Shown in pieces: positions 29,390 to 38,507 of a stretch of DNA of 64,000 bases; the stretch's first letter is position 1, and every line of letters begins with the position of its first letter. The stretch comes from Streptomyces sp. UW30 (GTDB taxonomy: Bacteria > Actinomycetota > Actinomycetes > Streptomycetales > Streptomycetaceae): the NCBI RefSeq assembly GCF_008042075.1, contig NZ_RDBN01000037.1, positions 2,023,081 to 2,087,080 of the forward strand. The letters run 5' to 3'. The notes under the pieces are model-generated. The model was given only the letters and a program-made list of their open reading frames with translations. It made no database searches and was not told the origin of the DNA. The position numbers were made by a program, and so were the translations under genes.

Positions 29390-30589
29390 GTGGAGACTCC
29401 GGGGTCGCAGTCGTCGCTGCACCGAGCCAACCTGGAGCGGGTCGTGCGGGCCGTACGGCTGGCCGGATCCCTCACCCAGGCGGAGATCGCTAGGACCACC
29501 GGTCTGTCCGCGGCAACGGTCTCCAATATCGTCCGTGAACTCAAGGACGGCGGAACAGTCGAGGTCACGCCGACCTCGGCGGGTGGCCGCCGGGCCCGCA
29601 GCGTCTCGCTGAGCGGGGACGCCGGCATCGTCATAGGGGTCGACTTCGGCCATACCCATTTGCGCGTCGCGGTCGGGAACCTGGCCCATCAGGTGCTGGC
29701 CGAGGAGTCCGAGCCGCTGGATGTGGACGCCTCCTCGACACAGGGCTTCGATCGCGCGGAACAGCTGGTCAACCGGCTGATCGGGGCGACCGGCGTCGAC
29801 CGTTCCAAGATCGCCGGGGTCGGTGTCGGCGTGCCCGGCCCGATCGACGTCGAATCCGGCACCCTCGGCTCCACCGCCATCCTGCCGGGCTGGACCGGCA
29901 CCAAGCCCGCCGAGGAGCTGCGCGACCGCCTCGGGGTGCCCGTGCACGTCGACAACGACGCCAACCTGGGCGCCCTGGGCGAGCTGGTCTGGGGCAGCGG
30001 GCGGGGCGTGCGGGACCTGGCCTACATCAAGGTCGCCAGCGGTGTCGGCGCCGGTCTGGTCATCAACGGCAAGATCTACCGGGGCCCGGGTGGCACCGCT
30101 GGAGAAATCGGGCATATTACTCTTGATGAATCCGGCCCGGTCTGCCGCTGTGGAAACCGGGGCTGCCTGGAGACCTTCGCGGCCGCGCGCTATGTGCTCC
30201 CGCTGCTCCAGTCCAGTCATGGCACCGATCTGACCATGGAGGGCGTCGTACGGCTGGCCAGGGACGGAGACCCGGGCTGCCGTCGGGTGATCGCCGACGT
30301 CGGCCGACATATCGGCAGTGGAGTCGCGAATCTCTGCAATCTCCTGAACCCGAGCCGCGTGGTCCTGGGCGGTGATCTCGCCGAGGCCGGTGAGCTGGTC
30401 CTCGGGCCCATCCGGGAGTCTGTCGGCCGCTACGCGATCCCCAGCGCCGCGCGCCAACTGTCCGTTCTTCCGGGGGCACTTGGCGGCCGTGCCGAGGTGC
30501 TCGGCGCACTGGCGCTCGCGCTCAGCGAGATGGGTGATTCAACCCTTTTGGACAGTACGCTGCACGCGGCCGCTCCTGCCTTCACTTAG
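29390..30589 (+). CDS. rok7B7: ROK-family transcriptional regulator (Rok7B7-like)
   Basis: A 399-residue regulator with an N-terminal winged helix-turn-helix (about 18-65, LTQAEIARTTGLSAATVSNI) and a C-terminal ROK sugar-kinase-like domain with DFGHTHLRVAVG, the HVDNDANLGALGE segment and the zinc motif CRCGNRGCLE. The GTG at 29390 has AGGAGG 5 bases upstream and is preferred; an in-frame ATG at 29363 and TTG at 29339 are alternatives. It sits between ngcEFG and xylFGH, exactly as SCO6008 (Rok7B7) does in S. coelicolor, where it is reported to control the xylFGH importer and to influence carbon catabolite control and antibiotic production. The sugar ligand is not evident from sequence. Confidence 0.9.
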   Translation: METPGSQSSLHRANLERVVRAVRLAGSLTQAEIARTTGLSAATVSNIVRELKDGGTVEVTPTSAGGRRARSVSLSGDAGIVIGVDFGHTHLRVAVGNLAHQVLAEESEPLDVDASSTQGFDRAEQLVNRLIGATGVDRSKIAGVGVGVPGPIDVESGTLGSTAILPGWTGTKPAEELRDRLGVPVHVDNDANLGALGELVWGSGRGVRDLAYIKVASGVGAGLVINGKIYRGPGGTAGEIGHITLDESGPVCRCGNRGCLETFAAARYVLPLLQSSHGTDLTMEGVVRLARDGDPGCRRVIADVGRHIGSGVANLCNLLNPSRVVLGGDLAEAGELVLGPIRESVGRYAIPSAARQLSVLPGALGGRAEVLGALALALSEMGDSTLLDSTLHAAAPAFT

Positions 30590-30710
30590 AGAACGGATGG
30601 CACCGTTGCCAACCCGTTAAGGATTTACTTCTTGACGTCGCACGTGTGGCCGAGTTGACTTCCAGCCACCTCGGCCGCAACGACGCGGCCTCGTCAGGGA
30701 GGTTTCTGAA

Positions 30711-31826
30711 GTGAACACGCGTATGCGTCGTGCCGCCGTTGCCATTGCCGCAGGTGCGATGGCCGTCTCGCTGGCTGCCTGTGGCAGCGCCGAGGAAGCC
30801 GGTGGCGGCAGCGACTCCACCGCCAGCGCCGGCAAGGGCGACAACATCAAGGTCGGTCTCCTGCTCCCGGAGAACCAGACCGCCCGGTACGAGAAGTTCG
30901 ACCGGCCCCTGATCGAGAAGAAGATCAAGGAGCTGACGAACGACAAGGCCACGATCGACTACAACAACGCCAAGCAGGACGCCAACCTGCAGGCGCAGCA
31001 GGTCGACACCATGATCACCAACAAGGTGGACGTCCTCATCCTGGACGCCGTCGACGCCAAGGCGATCAAGAACTCCGTGCAGAAGGCCGTCGACGCCGGC
31101 ATCAAGGTCGTCGCCTACGACCGCCTGGCCGAGGGCCCGATCAGCGCCTACACCTCGTTCGACAACGTGGCGGTCGGCAAGACCCAGGGCGAGGCCCTGC
31201 TGACGGCGCTGGGCGACAAGGCGACCAAGGACTCCAAGGTCGTCATGATCAACGGCTCGGTCACCGACCCGAACGCCGCGCAGTTCAAGGAAGGCGCGCA
31301 CTCCGCCCTCGACGGCAAGGTCACCATCGCCAAGGAGTACGACACCAAGGAGTGGAAGCCGGAGAACGCCAACTCCGAGATGGAGGCCGCGATCTCGGCC
31401 GTCGGCAAGAACAACATCGCCGGCGTCTACTCCGCCAACGACGGCATGGCCGGCGGTATCATCACCGCCCTCAAGGCCGCCGGCATCGACGTCCCGGTCA
31501 CCGGTCAGGACGCCGAGCTGGCCGCCGTGCAGCGCATCGTCACCGGCGAGCAGTACATGAGCGTCTACAAGCCGTACGCCCCCGAGGCCGACGCCGCCGC
31601 CGAGATGGCCGTCGCGCTCGCCCAGGGCAAGTCGCTCGACTCCATCGCCAAGGACAAGGTCGACAGCGGCAGCGAGCAGGGCATCCCGTCCGTGCTGGTG
31701 CCCGTCACCTCGCTGACGAAGGACAACATCAACGACACCGTCATCAAGGACGGCGTCTACACCGCCGATGAGATCTGCACCGGCAAGTACAAGGCCGCTT
31801 GCGACAAGGCCGGCGTCACCGGCTGA
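30711..31826 (+). CDS. xylF: periplasmic-type sugar-binding lipoprotein, XylF-like
   Basis: A 371-residue SBP of the ribose/xylose (peripla_BP_4) family. A basic N-terminus and hydrophobic stretch end in the lipobox LAAC (Cys24), followed by a Gly/Ser/Ala linker. The fold landmarks are KVGLLLPENQTARYEKFD, VDVLILDAVDAKAI and GVYSANDGMAGG. The GTG at 30711 has an AGGGAGG tract upstream. It is the first gene of a three-gene importer; a stable hairpin after it probably protects the xylF message and keeps its level above that of xylGH. Specificity for xylose is carried over from the S. coelicolor annotation and is not proven. Confidence 0.88.
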   Translation: MNTRMRRAAVAIAAGAMAVSLAACGSAEEAGGGSDSTASAGKGDNIKVGLLLPENQTARYEKFDRPLIEKKIKELTNDKATIDYNNAKQDANLQAQQVDTMITNKVDVLILDAVDAKAIKNSVQKAVDAGIKVVAYDRLAEGPISAYTSFDNVAVGKTQGEALLTALGDKATKDSKVVMINGSVTDPNAAQFKEGAHSALDGKVTIAKEYDTKEWKPENANSEMEAAISAVGKNNIAGVYSANDGMAGGIITALKAAGIDVPVTGQDAELAAVQRIVTGEQYMSVYKPYAPEADAAAEMAVALAQGKSLDSIAKDKVDSGSEQGIPSVLVPVTSLTKDNINDTVIKDGVYTADEICTGKYKAACDKAGVTG

Positions 31827-31863
31827 GCCGAATCGGCGAAAGCAGCCCCAGGTCCCTTTCCAG

Positions 31864-31893
31864 GTGCGGGAATTCGTCCTTGAATTCCCGCAC
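31864..31893 (+). terminator. intercistronic hairpin between xylF and xylG
   Basis: GTGCGGGAATTC (31864-31875) and GAATTCCCGCAC (31882-31893) form a perfect 12-bp stem 37 bases after the xylF stop. Such hairpins inside importer operons usually act as partial terminators or 3'-end stabilisers rather than full stops. Confidence 0.65.
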
Positions 31894-32038
31894 GGGACAT
31901 GACTGCAAGCCAAGACTCCTCCGGCGCCCCGCGTATACGTCAGCCCCGCAAGCTCGGCGCGGGGCGCCGGACGGAACCCCCCCAACTTCTCTCTGTACAG
32001 CCCTTCCGCCGGGTCAGGCGGCGAAGGAGATGGTTCAC

Positions 32039-32821
32039 GTGTCCGCTACGCCCGTGCTGGCGTTGCGCGGGGTCTCCAAGCGGTTCGGTGCCGTTCAGGC
32101 GCTCACCGACGTAGAGCTTGAGGTCCACGCCGGTGAAGTGGTCGCCCTGGTGGGCGACAACGGCGCCGGAAAGTCCACGCTGGTCAAGACGATCGCCGGC
32201 GTGCACCCCATCGATGAGGGCGTCATCGAATGGGACGGCAAGGCCGTCTCTATCAACCGGCCGCACGACGCCCAGAGCCTGGGCATCGCGACGGTCTACC
32301 AGGACCTCGCGCTGTGCGACAACATCGACGTCGTCGGCAACCTCTTCCTGGGCCGCGAGCTGAAGAAGCGCGGCATCCTCGACGAGGTCGAGATGGAGCG
32401 CCGCTCGCGCGAGCTGCTCCAGACGCTGTCGATCCGCATCCCCAGCGTGCGCATCCCGATCGCCTCGCTGTCCGGCGGTCAGCGCCAGACCGTGGCCATC
32501 GCCCGCTCCATGCTCGGCGAGCCCAAGCTGGTCATCCTCGACGAGCCCACCGCCGCCCTCGGCGTCGAGCAGACCGCCCAGGTCCTCGACCTGGTCGAGC
32601 GGCTGCGCGAGCGCGGCCACGCCGTGATCCTCATCAGCCACAACATGGCCGACGTCAAGGCCGTGGCGGACAAGGTCGCGGTGCTGCGGCTCGGCCAGAA
32701 CAACGGCGTCTTCGAGGTCAAGACGACCTCGCAGGAGGAGATCATCTCCGCCATCACCGGCGCCACCGAGAACGCCGTGACCCGCCGTGCGGCGCGCACG
32801 AACGGGGAGGTTTCCAAGTGA
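32039..32821 (+). CDS. xylG: sugar ABC transporter ATP-binding protein, single-domain XylG-like
   Basis: A 260-residue ATPase with Walker A GDNGAGKST, Q-loop VYQDLAL, signature LSGGQRQ, Walker B LVILDEPTA and H-loop ISHN. E. coli XylG and RbsA have two fused ATPase domains of about 500 residues; this one has a single domain and presumably works as a homodimer. The GTG at 32039 (then SATPVLAL) is preferred because GAAGGAG ends 10 bases before it, whereas an ATG at 32030 would touch the ribosome site. Its stop overlaps the xylH start (GTGA). Confidence 0.88.
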   Translation: MSATPVLALRGVSKRFGAVQALTDVELEVHAGEVVALVGDNGAGKSTLVKTIAGVHPIDEGVIEWDGKAVSINRPHDAQSLGIATVYQDLALCDNIDVVGNLFLGRELKKRGILDEVEMERRSRELLQTLSIRIPSVRIPIASLSGGQRQTVAIARSMLGEPKLVILDEPTAALGVEQTAQVLDLVERLRERGHAVILISHNMADVKAVADKVAVLRLGQNNGVFEVKTTSQEEIISAITGATENAVTRRAARTNGEVSK

Positions 32822-34110
32822 GCATCGACAAGACCTCCGCCACGGCGCAGGACCACGAGGTCCTGAACACCGAGGCCGCCTCGGCCGCGGTGACCGCCGT
32901 CGACCCGCGCCTGCTGGTGCAGGAGCAGGGCCTGGCCGGCTACCTCACCGAGTTCCGGCGCAAGCTGAAGGCCGGTGAGCTGGGCTCCCTGCCCGTCATC
33001 CTCGGCCTGGTCGTCATCTGCGTCATCTTCCAGAGCCTGAACTCGGCCTTCCTGTCCGCGCAGAACATCAGCGACATCACCGTCACGATGGTCGGCACGG
33101 GCATGATCTCCGTCGGCATCGTCTTCGTGCTGCTGCTCGGCGAGATCGACCTGTCCGTCGGCTCGGTCAGCGGCGCGTCCAGCGCCATCGCGGCCGTCCT
33201 CGCGGTGAACCAGGGCTGGCCCGAGTGGGCGGCCGTGCTCGTCGCCGTCGCGGCGGGTGCCGTCATCGGCGCGGCGCACGGCTTCTTCTTCGCGGTGCTC
33301 GGCGCACCGGCGTTCGCCGTCACGCTGGCCGGTCTGCTGTTCTGGCTCGGCTTCATGCTCCAGACACTGGGCGAGAACGGCACGATCAACCTCGACAGCG
33401 ACGGTCTGATCGGCAAGCTGACGACGTACTTCTTCACGGACGTGGCGGCCGCGTACGCCCTGGCGGCCGTGATCACCGCGGTGTTCTTCATCACCTCGTT
33501 CCTGGGCAACCGCCGCCGCGAGGCCGCGGGCATCCCGTTCCGGCCGATGAGCGACACCATCCTGCGCACCGTGCTGCTGGGCGTCGTCTCCTTCGCCGCG
33601 GCGATCATGTACAACCAGTACAAGGGCCTGCCGATGGCCACGGTGATCTTCCTGGTGTTCCTCTTCGCCACGGACTTCGTGCTGCGGCGTACCTCGTACG
33701 GCCGCAAGATCTTCGCGCTCGGTGGCAGCGTCGAGGCCTCGCGCCGTGCCGGTATCAACGTCACCGCGGTGCGCATCACCGTGTTCGCGATCTCGGGTGG
33801 CTTCGCCGCCATCGGTGGTCTGTTCCTGGCCTCGAAGATCGCGTCCGCCAACCAGAGCGCCGGTACCGGTGACCTGCTCATGAACGCCATCGCCGCTGCC
33901 GTGATCGGTGGTACGTCGCTGTTCGGTGGACGTGGCCGCACGTGGAACGCGCTGCTCGGTGTGCTCGTGATCGTCTCGATCCAGTACGGCCTCCAGCTGG
34001 AGTCCATCGCCGAGCCGGTGAAGTACATGATCACCGCGGGTGTGCTGTTGACCACGGTCGTGATCGACTCGATCACCCGGAAGACGCAGAAGACCGCGGG
34101 TCGCGCATAG
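32818..34110 (+). CDS. xylH: sugar ABC transporter permease, XylH-like
   Basis: A 430-residue permease of the BPD_transp_2 family with about ten membrane segments after a 60-residue cytoplasmic N-terminus. Family landmarks are LLLGEIDLSVGSVSG, TSYGRKIFALGGSVEASRRAGIN and IGGTSLFGGRGR. The GTG at 32818 overlaps the xylG stop by 4 bases and has GGGGAGG 8 bases upstream, so the two are translationally coupled. The mid-protein insertion around LGNRRREAAGIPFRP is typical of the XylH subgroup. Confidence 0.9.
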   Translation: MSIDKTSATAQDHEVLNTEAASAAVTAVDPRLLVQEQGLAGYLTEFRRKLKAGELGSLPVILGLVVICVIFQSLNSAFLSAQNISDITVTMVGTGMISVGIVFVLLLGEIDLSVGSVSGASSAIAAVLAVNQGWPEWAAVLVAVAAGAVIGAAHGFFFAVLGAPAFAVTLAGLLFWLGFMLQTLGENGTINLDSDGLIGKLTTYFFTDVAAAYALAAVITAVFFITSFLGNRRREAAGIPFRPMSDTILRTVLLGVVSFAAAIMYNQYKGLPMATVIFLVFLFATDFVLRRTSYGRKIFALGGSVEASRRAGINVTAVRITVFAISGGFAAIGGLFLASKIASANQSAGTGDLLMNAIAAAVIGGTSLFGGRGRTWNALLGVLVIVSIQYGLQLESIAEPVKYMITAGVLLTTVVIDSITRKTQKTAGRA

Positions 34111-34124
34111 CGCGGAACGCCGTA

Positions 34125-34206
34125 GCGCCGCAGGGGCGTGGGTGAACTGGCGGGTGCCGGTCCGTTGTGGCCGGTCGCGCAGTTCCCCGCGCCCCTTTGC
34201 GGCGTT
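34125..34206. repeat. dispersed Streptomyces intergenic repeat (GGGGCGCGGGGAACTGCGCG type)
   Basis: Read on the minus strand, this stretch is the familiar repeat of streptomycete intergenic regions: GGGGCGCGGGGAACTGCGCG, then CCGGCCACAACGGACC, then ACCCACGCCCCTGCGG. Its ends pair into a long imperfect stem, so it may also terminate xylH. Related copies are at 54661 and 60731. Confidence 0.7.
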
Positions 34207-34332
34207 GTAGTACAGCGTGTTGTCGGGTAGAGCCGTATGCGTGACCTACGACGGGTGGGGCGGGAACCTTCCGCTGAGGCGGAACATTAGACTCGACAAG
34301 CCCGGCAACAGCTCTACTGCAAGGAGGCACGG

Positions 34333-36261
34333 GTGCCGCTGCTGACCCGCATCACGGGACCGCGCGATCTGGACCGGCTCAGCCCTGAGCAGCTGGACCA
34401 GCTGGCCGAGGAGATCCGGACCTTCCTTGTCGAGGCGGTTTCCAAGACAGGCGGCCACCTCGGCCCCAACCTCGGTGTGGTGGAGCTGACCATCGCCCTG
34501 CACCGGGTCTTCGAGTCGCCGAAGGACAAGGTGCTCTGGGACACGGGCCACCAGTCCTATGTCCACAAGCTGCTCACCGGCCGTCAGGACTTCTCCCGGC
34601 TGAAGATGAAGGGCGGCCTGTCGGGCTATCCCTCGCAGGCCGAGTCCGAGCACGACGTCATCGAGAACTCGCACGCCTCGACGGTCCTCGGCTGGGCCGA
34701 CGGCCTCGCGAAAGCCAACCAGCTGCGCAAGCGCGACGACCATGTCGTCGCCGTCATCGGTGACGGCGCCCTGACCGGCGGCATGGCCTGGGAGGCGCTG
34801 AACAACATCGCCGAGGCCAAGGACCGCCCCCTCGTCATCGTCGTCAACGACAACGAGCGGTCGTACGCGCCGACGATCGGCGGCCTCGCGAACCACCTGG
34901 CGACGCTGCGCACCACCGACGGGTACGAGCGCTTCCTGACCCGCACCAAGGAGATCCTCGACCGCACCCCGGTCGTCGGCAAACCCCTCTACGAGACCCT
35001 GCACGGCGCCAAGAAGGGCCTGAAGGACTTCATCACGCCGCAGGGCATGTTCGAGGACCTCGGCCTGAAGTACGTCGGCCCGATCGACGGACACGACATC
35101 GAGGCCCTGGAGTCGGCGCTCGCGCGCGCCAAGCGCTTCGGCGGCCCGGTCATCGTGCACTGCCTCACCGAGAAGGGCCGCGGCTACCAGCCCGCCCTCC
35201 AGGACGAGGCCGACCGCTTCCACGGCATCGGTCCGATCCACCCCGACACCGGTCTTCCCATCAAGGCCTCGGGCGCCGACTGGACGTCGGTCTTCGGCGA
35301 CGAGATGGTCGAGCTCGGCAAGGAGCGCGACGACATCGTCGCCATCACGGCCGCGATGCTGCAGCCCGTCGGCCTGAAGAAATTCGCGGACACCTTCCCT
35401 GACCGCATCTACGACGTCGGCATCGCCGAGCAGCACGGCGCCGTGTCGGCCGCCGGCCTCGCCCACGGCGGGGTGCACCCCGTCTTCGCCGTGTACGCCA
35501 CCTTCCTCAACCGCGCCTTCGACCAGGTCCTGATGGACGTGGCGCTGCACAAGTGCGGCGTCACCTTCGTGCTCGACCGGGCCGGCGTCACCGGCACCGA
35601 CGGCGCCTCCCACAACGGCATGTGGGACATGTCGATCCTCCAGGTCGTGCCCGGCCTGCGGCTGGCCGCGCCGCGGGACGCCGACCAGGTGCGGGCGCAG
35701 CTGCGCGAGGCCGTCGAGGTCAAGGACGCGCCGACCGTCGTCCGCTTCTCCAAGGGCGCCGTCGGCCCCGCCGTACCCGCCGTGGGGCGTGTGGGCGGCA
35801 TGGACGTGCTGCGTGAGCCCGGCACCGACACCCCGGACGTGCTGCTGGTCTCCGTGGGCGCCCTCGCGCCGATGTGCCTGGAGATCGCGAACCTGCTCGA
35901 CAAGCAGGGCATCTCCACCACCGTCGTCGACCCGCGCTGGGTCAAGCCCGTCGACGAGGCCATGGCCCCGCTCGCCGAGCGCCACCGCGTGGTCGTCACC
36001 GTCGAGGACAACTCCCGCGTCGGCGGCGTCGGCTCGGCGGTCGCGCAGGCCCTGCGCGACGCGGGCGTGGACGTACCGCTGCGTGACTTCGGCATCCCGC
36101 CGCGCTTCCTCGACCACGCCTCCCGTGGCGAGGTCCTGGTCGAGATCGGCCTCACCGCCCCCGACATCGCCCGCCAGGTCACCGGTCTAGTCTCCCGGCT
36201 GGACGGCCGGTTCGACCGTGCGGCGGCCGAGGTCGACTCGGTGGAGCCCGCGCGCGACTGA
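34333..36261 (+). CDS. dxs: 1-deoxy-D-xylulose-5-phosphate synthase
   Basis: A 642-residue thiamine-diphosphate enzyme that condenses pyruvate with glyceraldehyde 3-phosphate, the first step of the MEP isoprenoid route. The Dxs order is clear: [14 protein letters not shown] and [10 protein letters not shown] near the N-terminus, the ThDP/metal motif [16 protein letters not shown] (about 140-155), the pyrimidine-domain segment [17 protein letters not shown] with its Glu, and the transketolase C domain. The GTG at 34333 has AAGGAGG 6 bases upstream. Single-gene unit between a repeat and a perfect 20-bp terminator. Confidence 0.96.
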   Translation: MPLLTRITGPRDLDRLSPEQLDQLAEEIRTFLVEAVSKTGGHLGPNLGVVELTIALHRVFESPKDKVLWDTGHQSYVHKLLTGRQDFSRLKMKGGLSGYPSQAESEHDVIENSHASTVLGWADGLAKANQLRKRDDHVVAVIGDGALTGGMAWEALNNIAEAKDRPLVIVVNDNERSYAPTIGGLANHLATLRTTDGYERFLTRTKEILDRTPVVGKPLYETLHGAKKGLKDFITPQGMFEDLGLKYVGPIDGHDIEALESALARAKRFGGPVIVHCLTEKGRGYQPALQDEADRFHGIGPIHPDTGLPIKASGADWTSVFGDEMVELGKERDDIVAITAAMLQPVGLKKFADTFPDRIYDVGIAEQHGAVSAAGLAHGGVHPVFAVYATFLNRAFDQVLMDVALHKCGVTFVLDRAGVTGTDGASHNGMWDMSILQVVPGLRLAAPRDADQVRAQLREAVEVKDAPTVVRFSKGAVGPAVPAVGRVGGMDVLREPGTDTPDVLLVSVGALAPMCLEIANLLDKQGISTTVVDPRWVKPVDEAMAPLAERHRVVVTVEDNSRVGGVGSAVAQALRDAGVDVPLRDFGIPPRFLDHASRGEVLVEIGLTAPDIARQVTGLVSRLDGRFDRAAAEVDSVEPARD

Positions 36262-36277
36262 CCGCCGCTGACGGCCG

Positions 36278-36323
36278 GATGGGCCGGTTTCACCACCCAT
36301 GACGGTGGTGAAACCGGCCCATC
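36278..36323 (+). terminator. dxs terminator
   Basis: A perfect stem of about 20 bp (arms from 36278 and to 36323, GATGGGCCGGTTTCACCACC and complement) with a 5-6 base loop, 17 bases after the dxs stop. Confidence 0.92.
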
Positions 36324-36403
36324 TGTATGAATCCGCCCATGCCGGGGCACGCGTATCACGCCCCCTCTCGATCATGTCGAGGACGACAAGCGTGGGAGGA
36401 ACC

Positions 36404-37927
36404 GTGAGCAGCACACTCTTCCGGACGAAGAGAGTCGAGCAGTCCATCCTCGATACCGAGGAGCCAGAGCACGCGCTCAAGAAGTCCTTGTCCGCGCTGG
36501 ATCTGACCGTCTTCGGTGTCGGCGTCATCATCGGCACCGGCATCTTCGTGCTCACAGGCACAGTCGCGAAGAACAACGCCGGGCCAGCGGTGGCCCTGGC
36601 GTTCGTCGTGTCCGGCGTCGCCTGCGCACTGGCCGCCCTCTGTTACGCCGAGTTCGCCTCCACCCTCCCGGTCGCCGGGTCGGCGTACACGTTCTCGTAC
36701 GCCTCCCTCGGCGAACTACCCGCCTGGATCATCGGCTGGGACCTGGTCCTGGAGTTCGCGCTCGGCACGGCGGTGGTGGCCGTCGGCTGGTCCGGCTACA
36801 TCCAGTCGCTCATGGACAACGCGGGCTGGGAGATGCCCGTGTCCCTGGGCAGCAGAGAGGGCGCCGACGCCTTCGGCTTCGACATCCTCGCCGCCGCGCT
36901 CGTCCTCATCCTCACCTTCATCCTCGTACTCGGCATGAAGCTGTCCGCGCGGATCACGTCCCTGGTCGTCGCCATCAAGCTGGCCGTCGTCCTGACCGTG
37001 ATCGTCGCCGGCGCCTTCCTGATCGACGGCGACAACTACGACCCGTTCATCCCGAAGACCCAGACGGTGGACGCCGCCAGCAATCTCGACGCCCCGCTGA
37101 TCCAGCTCATGTTCGGCTGGGCGCCCTCCAACTTCGGCGTGATGGGCATCTTCACCGCCGCCTCGGTCGTGTTCTTCGCCTTCATCGGCTTCGACGTCGT
37201 GGCGACCGCCGCCGAGGAGACCAAGAACCCGCAGCGCGACATGCCGCGCGGCATCATCGGCTCCCTGCTCATCTGCACCACGCTGTACGTCGCCGTGTCG
37301 ATCGTCGTCACGGGCATGCAGCACTACACCAAGCTGTCCGTGGACGCCCCGCTCGCCGACGCGTTCAAGGACACCGGGCATCCCTGGTTCGCGGGCTTCA
37401 TCAGCTTCGGCGCCGCGGTCGGTCTCACGACGGTGTGCATGATCCTGCTGCTCGGCCAGACCCGCGTGTTCTTCGCGATGAGCCGCGACGGACTGCTGCC
37501 GCGCTTCTTCTCCCACGTCCACCCGCGGTTCCGGACCCCGCACCGGCCGACCATCCTGCTCGGCGTGATCATCGCGGTCCTCGCCGGCTTCACCCCGCTG
37601 ACCGAACTCGCCGCCCTGGTGAACATCGGCACCCTGTTCGCCTTCGTGGTCGTGGCCATCGGCGTGATCATCCTGCGCAACACCCGCCCCGACCTGCCCC
37701 GGTCCTTCCGCACCCCATGGGTGCCGTTCCTCCCGATCCTGTCGGTGTGCGCCTCGCTGTGGCTGATGATCAACCTGCCCGCCGAGACCTGGCTCCGCTT
37801 CGCCATCTGGATGGTGGCGGGCTTCGGTGTGTACTTCCTCTACGGCCGCTCCCACAGCCGTCTCGGACTGCACGAGGAGACGACCGAGGCCGAGGTGGAG
37901 AAGGGGGAGGGCGGAAACACCGCCTAG
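36404..37927 (+). CDS. APC-family amino acid permease
   Basis: A 507-residue membrane transporter of the amino acid-polyamine-organocation superfamily with about twelve helices. Near the start it has DLTVFGVGVIIGTGIFVLTG, the APC substrate-binding helix 1 signature, and later AAEETKNPQRDMPRGI, typical of the cationic amino acid (CAT/YfnA-like) group. The GTG at 36404 has GGGAGG upstream; the 35-codon extension to 36299 overlaps the terminator stem and is rejected. Its last 112 bases form the left arm of the inverted duplication at 37816-38191 but the gene itself is intact. Confidence 0.9.
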   Translation: MSSTLFRTKRVEQSILDTEEPEHALKKSLSALDLTVFGVGVIIGTGIFVLTGTVAKNNAGPAVALAFVVSGVACALAALCYAEFASTLPVAGSAYTFSYASLGELPAWIIGWDLVLEFALGTAVVAVGWSGYIQSLMDNAGWEMPVSLGSREGADAFGFDILAAALVLILTFILVLGMKLSARITSLVVAIKLAVVLTVIVAGAFLIDGDNYDPFIPKTQTVDAASNLDAPLIQLMFGWAPSNFGVMGIFTAASVVFFAFIGFDVVATAAEETKNPQRDMPRGIIGSLLICTTLYVAVSIVVTGMQHYTKLSVDAPLADAFKDTGHPWFAGFISFGAAVGLTTVCMILLLGQTRVFFAMSRDGLLPRFFSHVHPRFRTPHRPTILLGVIIAVLAGFTPLTELAALVNIGTLFAFVVVAIGVIILRNTRPDLPRSFRTPWVPFLPILSVCASLWLMINLPAETWLRFAIWMVAGFGVYFLYGRSHSRLGLHEETTEAEVEKGEGGNTA

Positions 37928-38191
37928 CCCGACGACGCGGGGCCGCCTACGGCCGTACCGTACGCGGCCCTGCCACGTCCGCCCCCAACTCCGTGACCCG
38001 CCGCCGCAGTTCCCGGTCCGCGGTCACCACCAGGCAGGGCCGCGTACGGTACGGCCGTAGGCGGCCCCGCGTCGTCGGGCTAGGCGGTGTTTCCGCCCTC
38101 CCCCTTCTCCACCTCGGCCTCGGTCGTCTCCTCGTGCAGTCCGAGACGGCTGTGGGAGCGGCCGTAGAGGAAGTACACACCGAAGCCCGCC
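37816..38191. repeat. 159-bp perfect inverted duplication with 58-bp spacer
   Basis: Bases 37816-37974 (end of the APC permease gene plus the intergenic space and the end of the small NYN gene) are repeated exactly, in reverse complement, at 38033-38191. The spacer is 37975-38032. A 22-base direct repeat (38021-38042 and 38191-38212) flanks the inserted 170 bp. Removing 38021-38190 restores an uninterrupted gene on the minus strand. This is the structure left by a template switch using the GGCAGGGCCG microhomology, or by a fold-back assembly error. Confidence 0.95.
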
Positions 38192-38488
38192 GGTCACCAC
38201 CAGGCAGGGCCGCCCGCCCGCCCCCGCGACCAGCTCGACCATGTGGTCGTCGCCGCTCCCGGCAGCGGACTCCACCCGCACCCCCGGCACGCTCTCCACA
38301 CCACGAGCGGCCCCCTCGACCACGAGCACGATCTCCACGGGCCCCGCATGCCCCGGCACCCCGTCCGCCGCCAGCCGGTCCCGCAGCCGCTCCGCGGCCC
38401 CCCGCCGATCCCGCCACCACCCGTCGGGCACCGACCCGACGACGTTCGCGGCGTCGACGATCACCAGCAGGGGGACGTCCTCAGTCAT
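37947..38488 (-). pseudogene. small NYN/PIN-like domain protein, disrupted by inverted duplication
   Basis: The intact 5' part (ATG at 38488) encodes about 100 residues of a small PIN-like fold: LVIVDAANVVGSVPDGWW, then GSGDDHMVELV and GGRPCLVVT. The original last 24 codons, ADRELRRRVTELGADVAGP and on to a stop, still exist at 37947-38020. Between them lie 170 inserted bases, not a multiple of three, so translation now runs into the reversed APC sequence and stops at 38024 after 154 residues. The original protein would be 123 residues. The lost segment includes the T-A-D acidic position typical of NYN ribonuclease-like domains. Streptomyces homologues are often labelled NTP pyrophosphohydrolase, which I consider unsupported. 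The gene was convergent with the permease gene. Confidence 0.8.
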
Positions 38489-38507
38489 GGAGCAAGCCTC
38501 GCACGGC

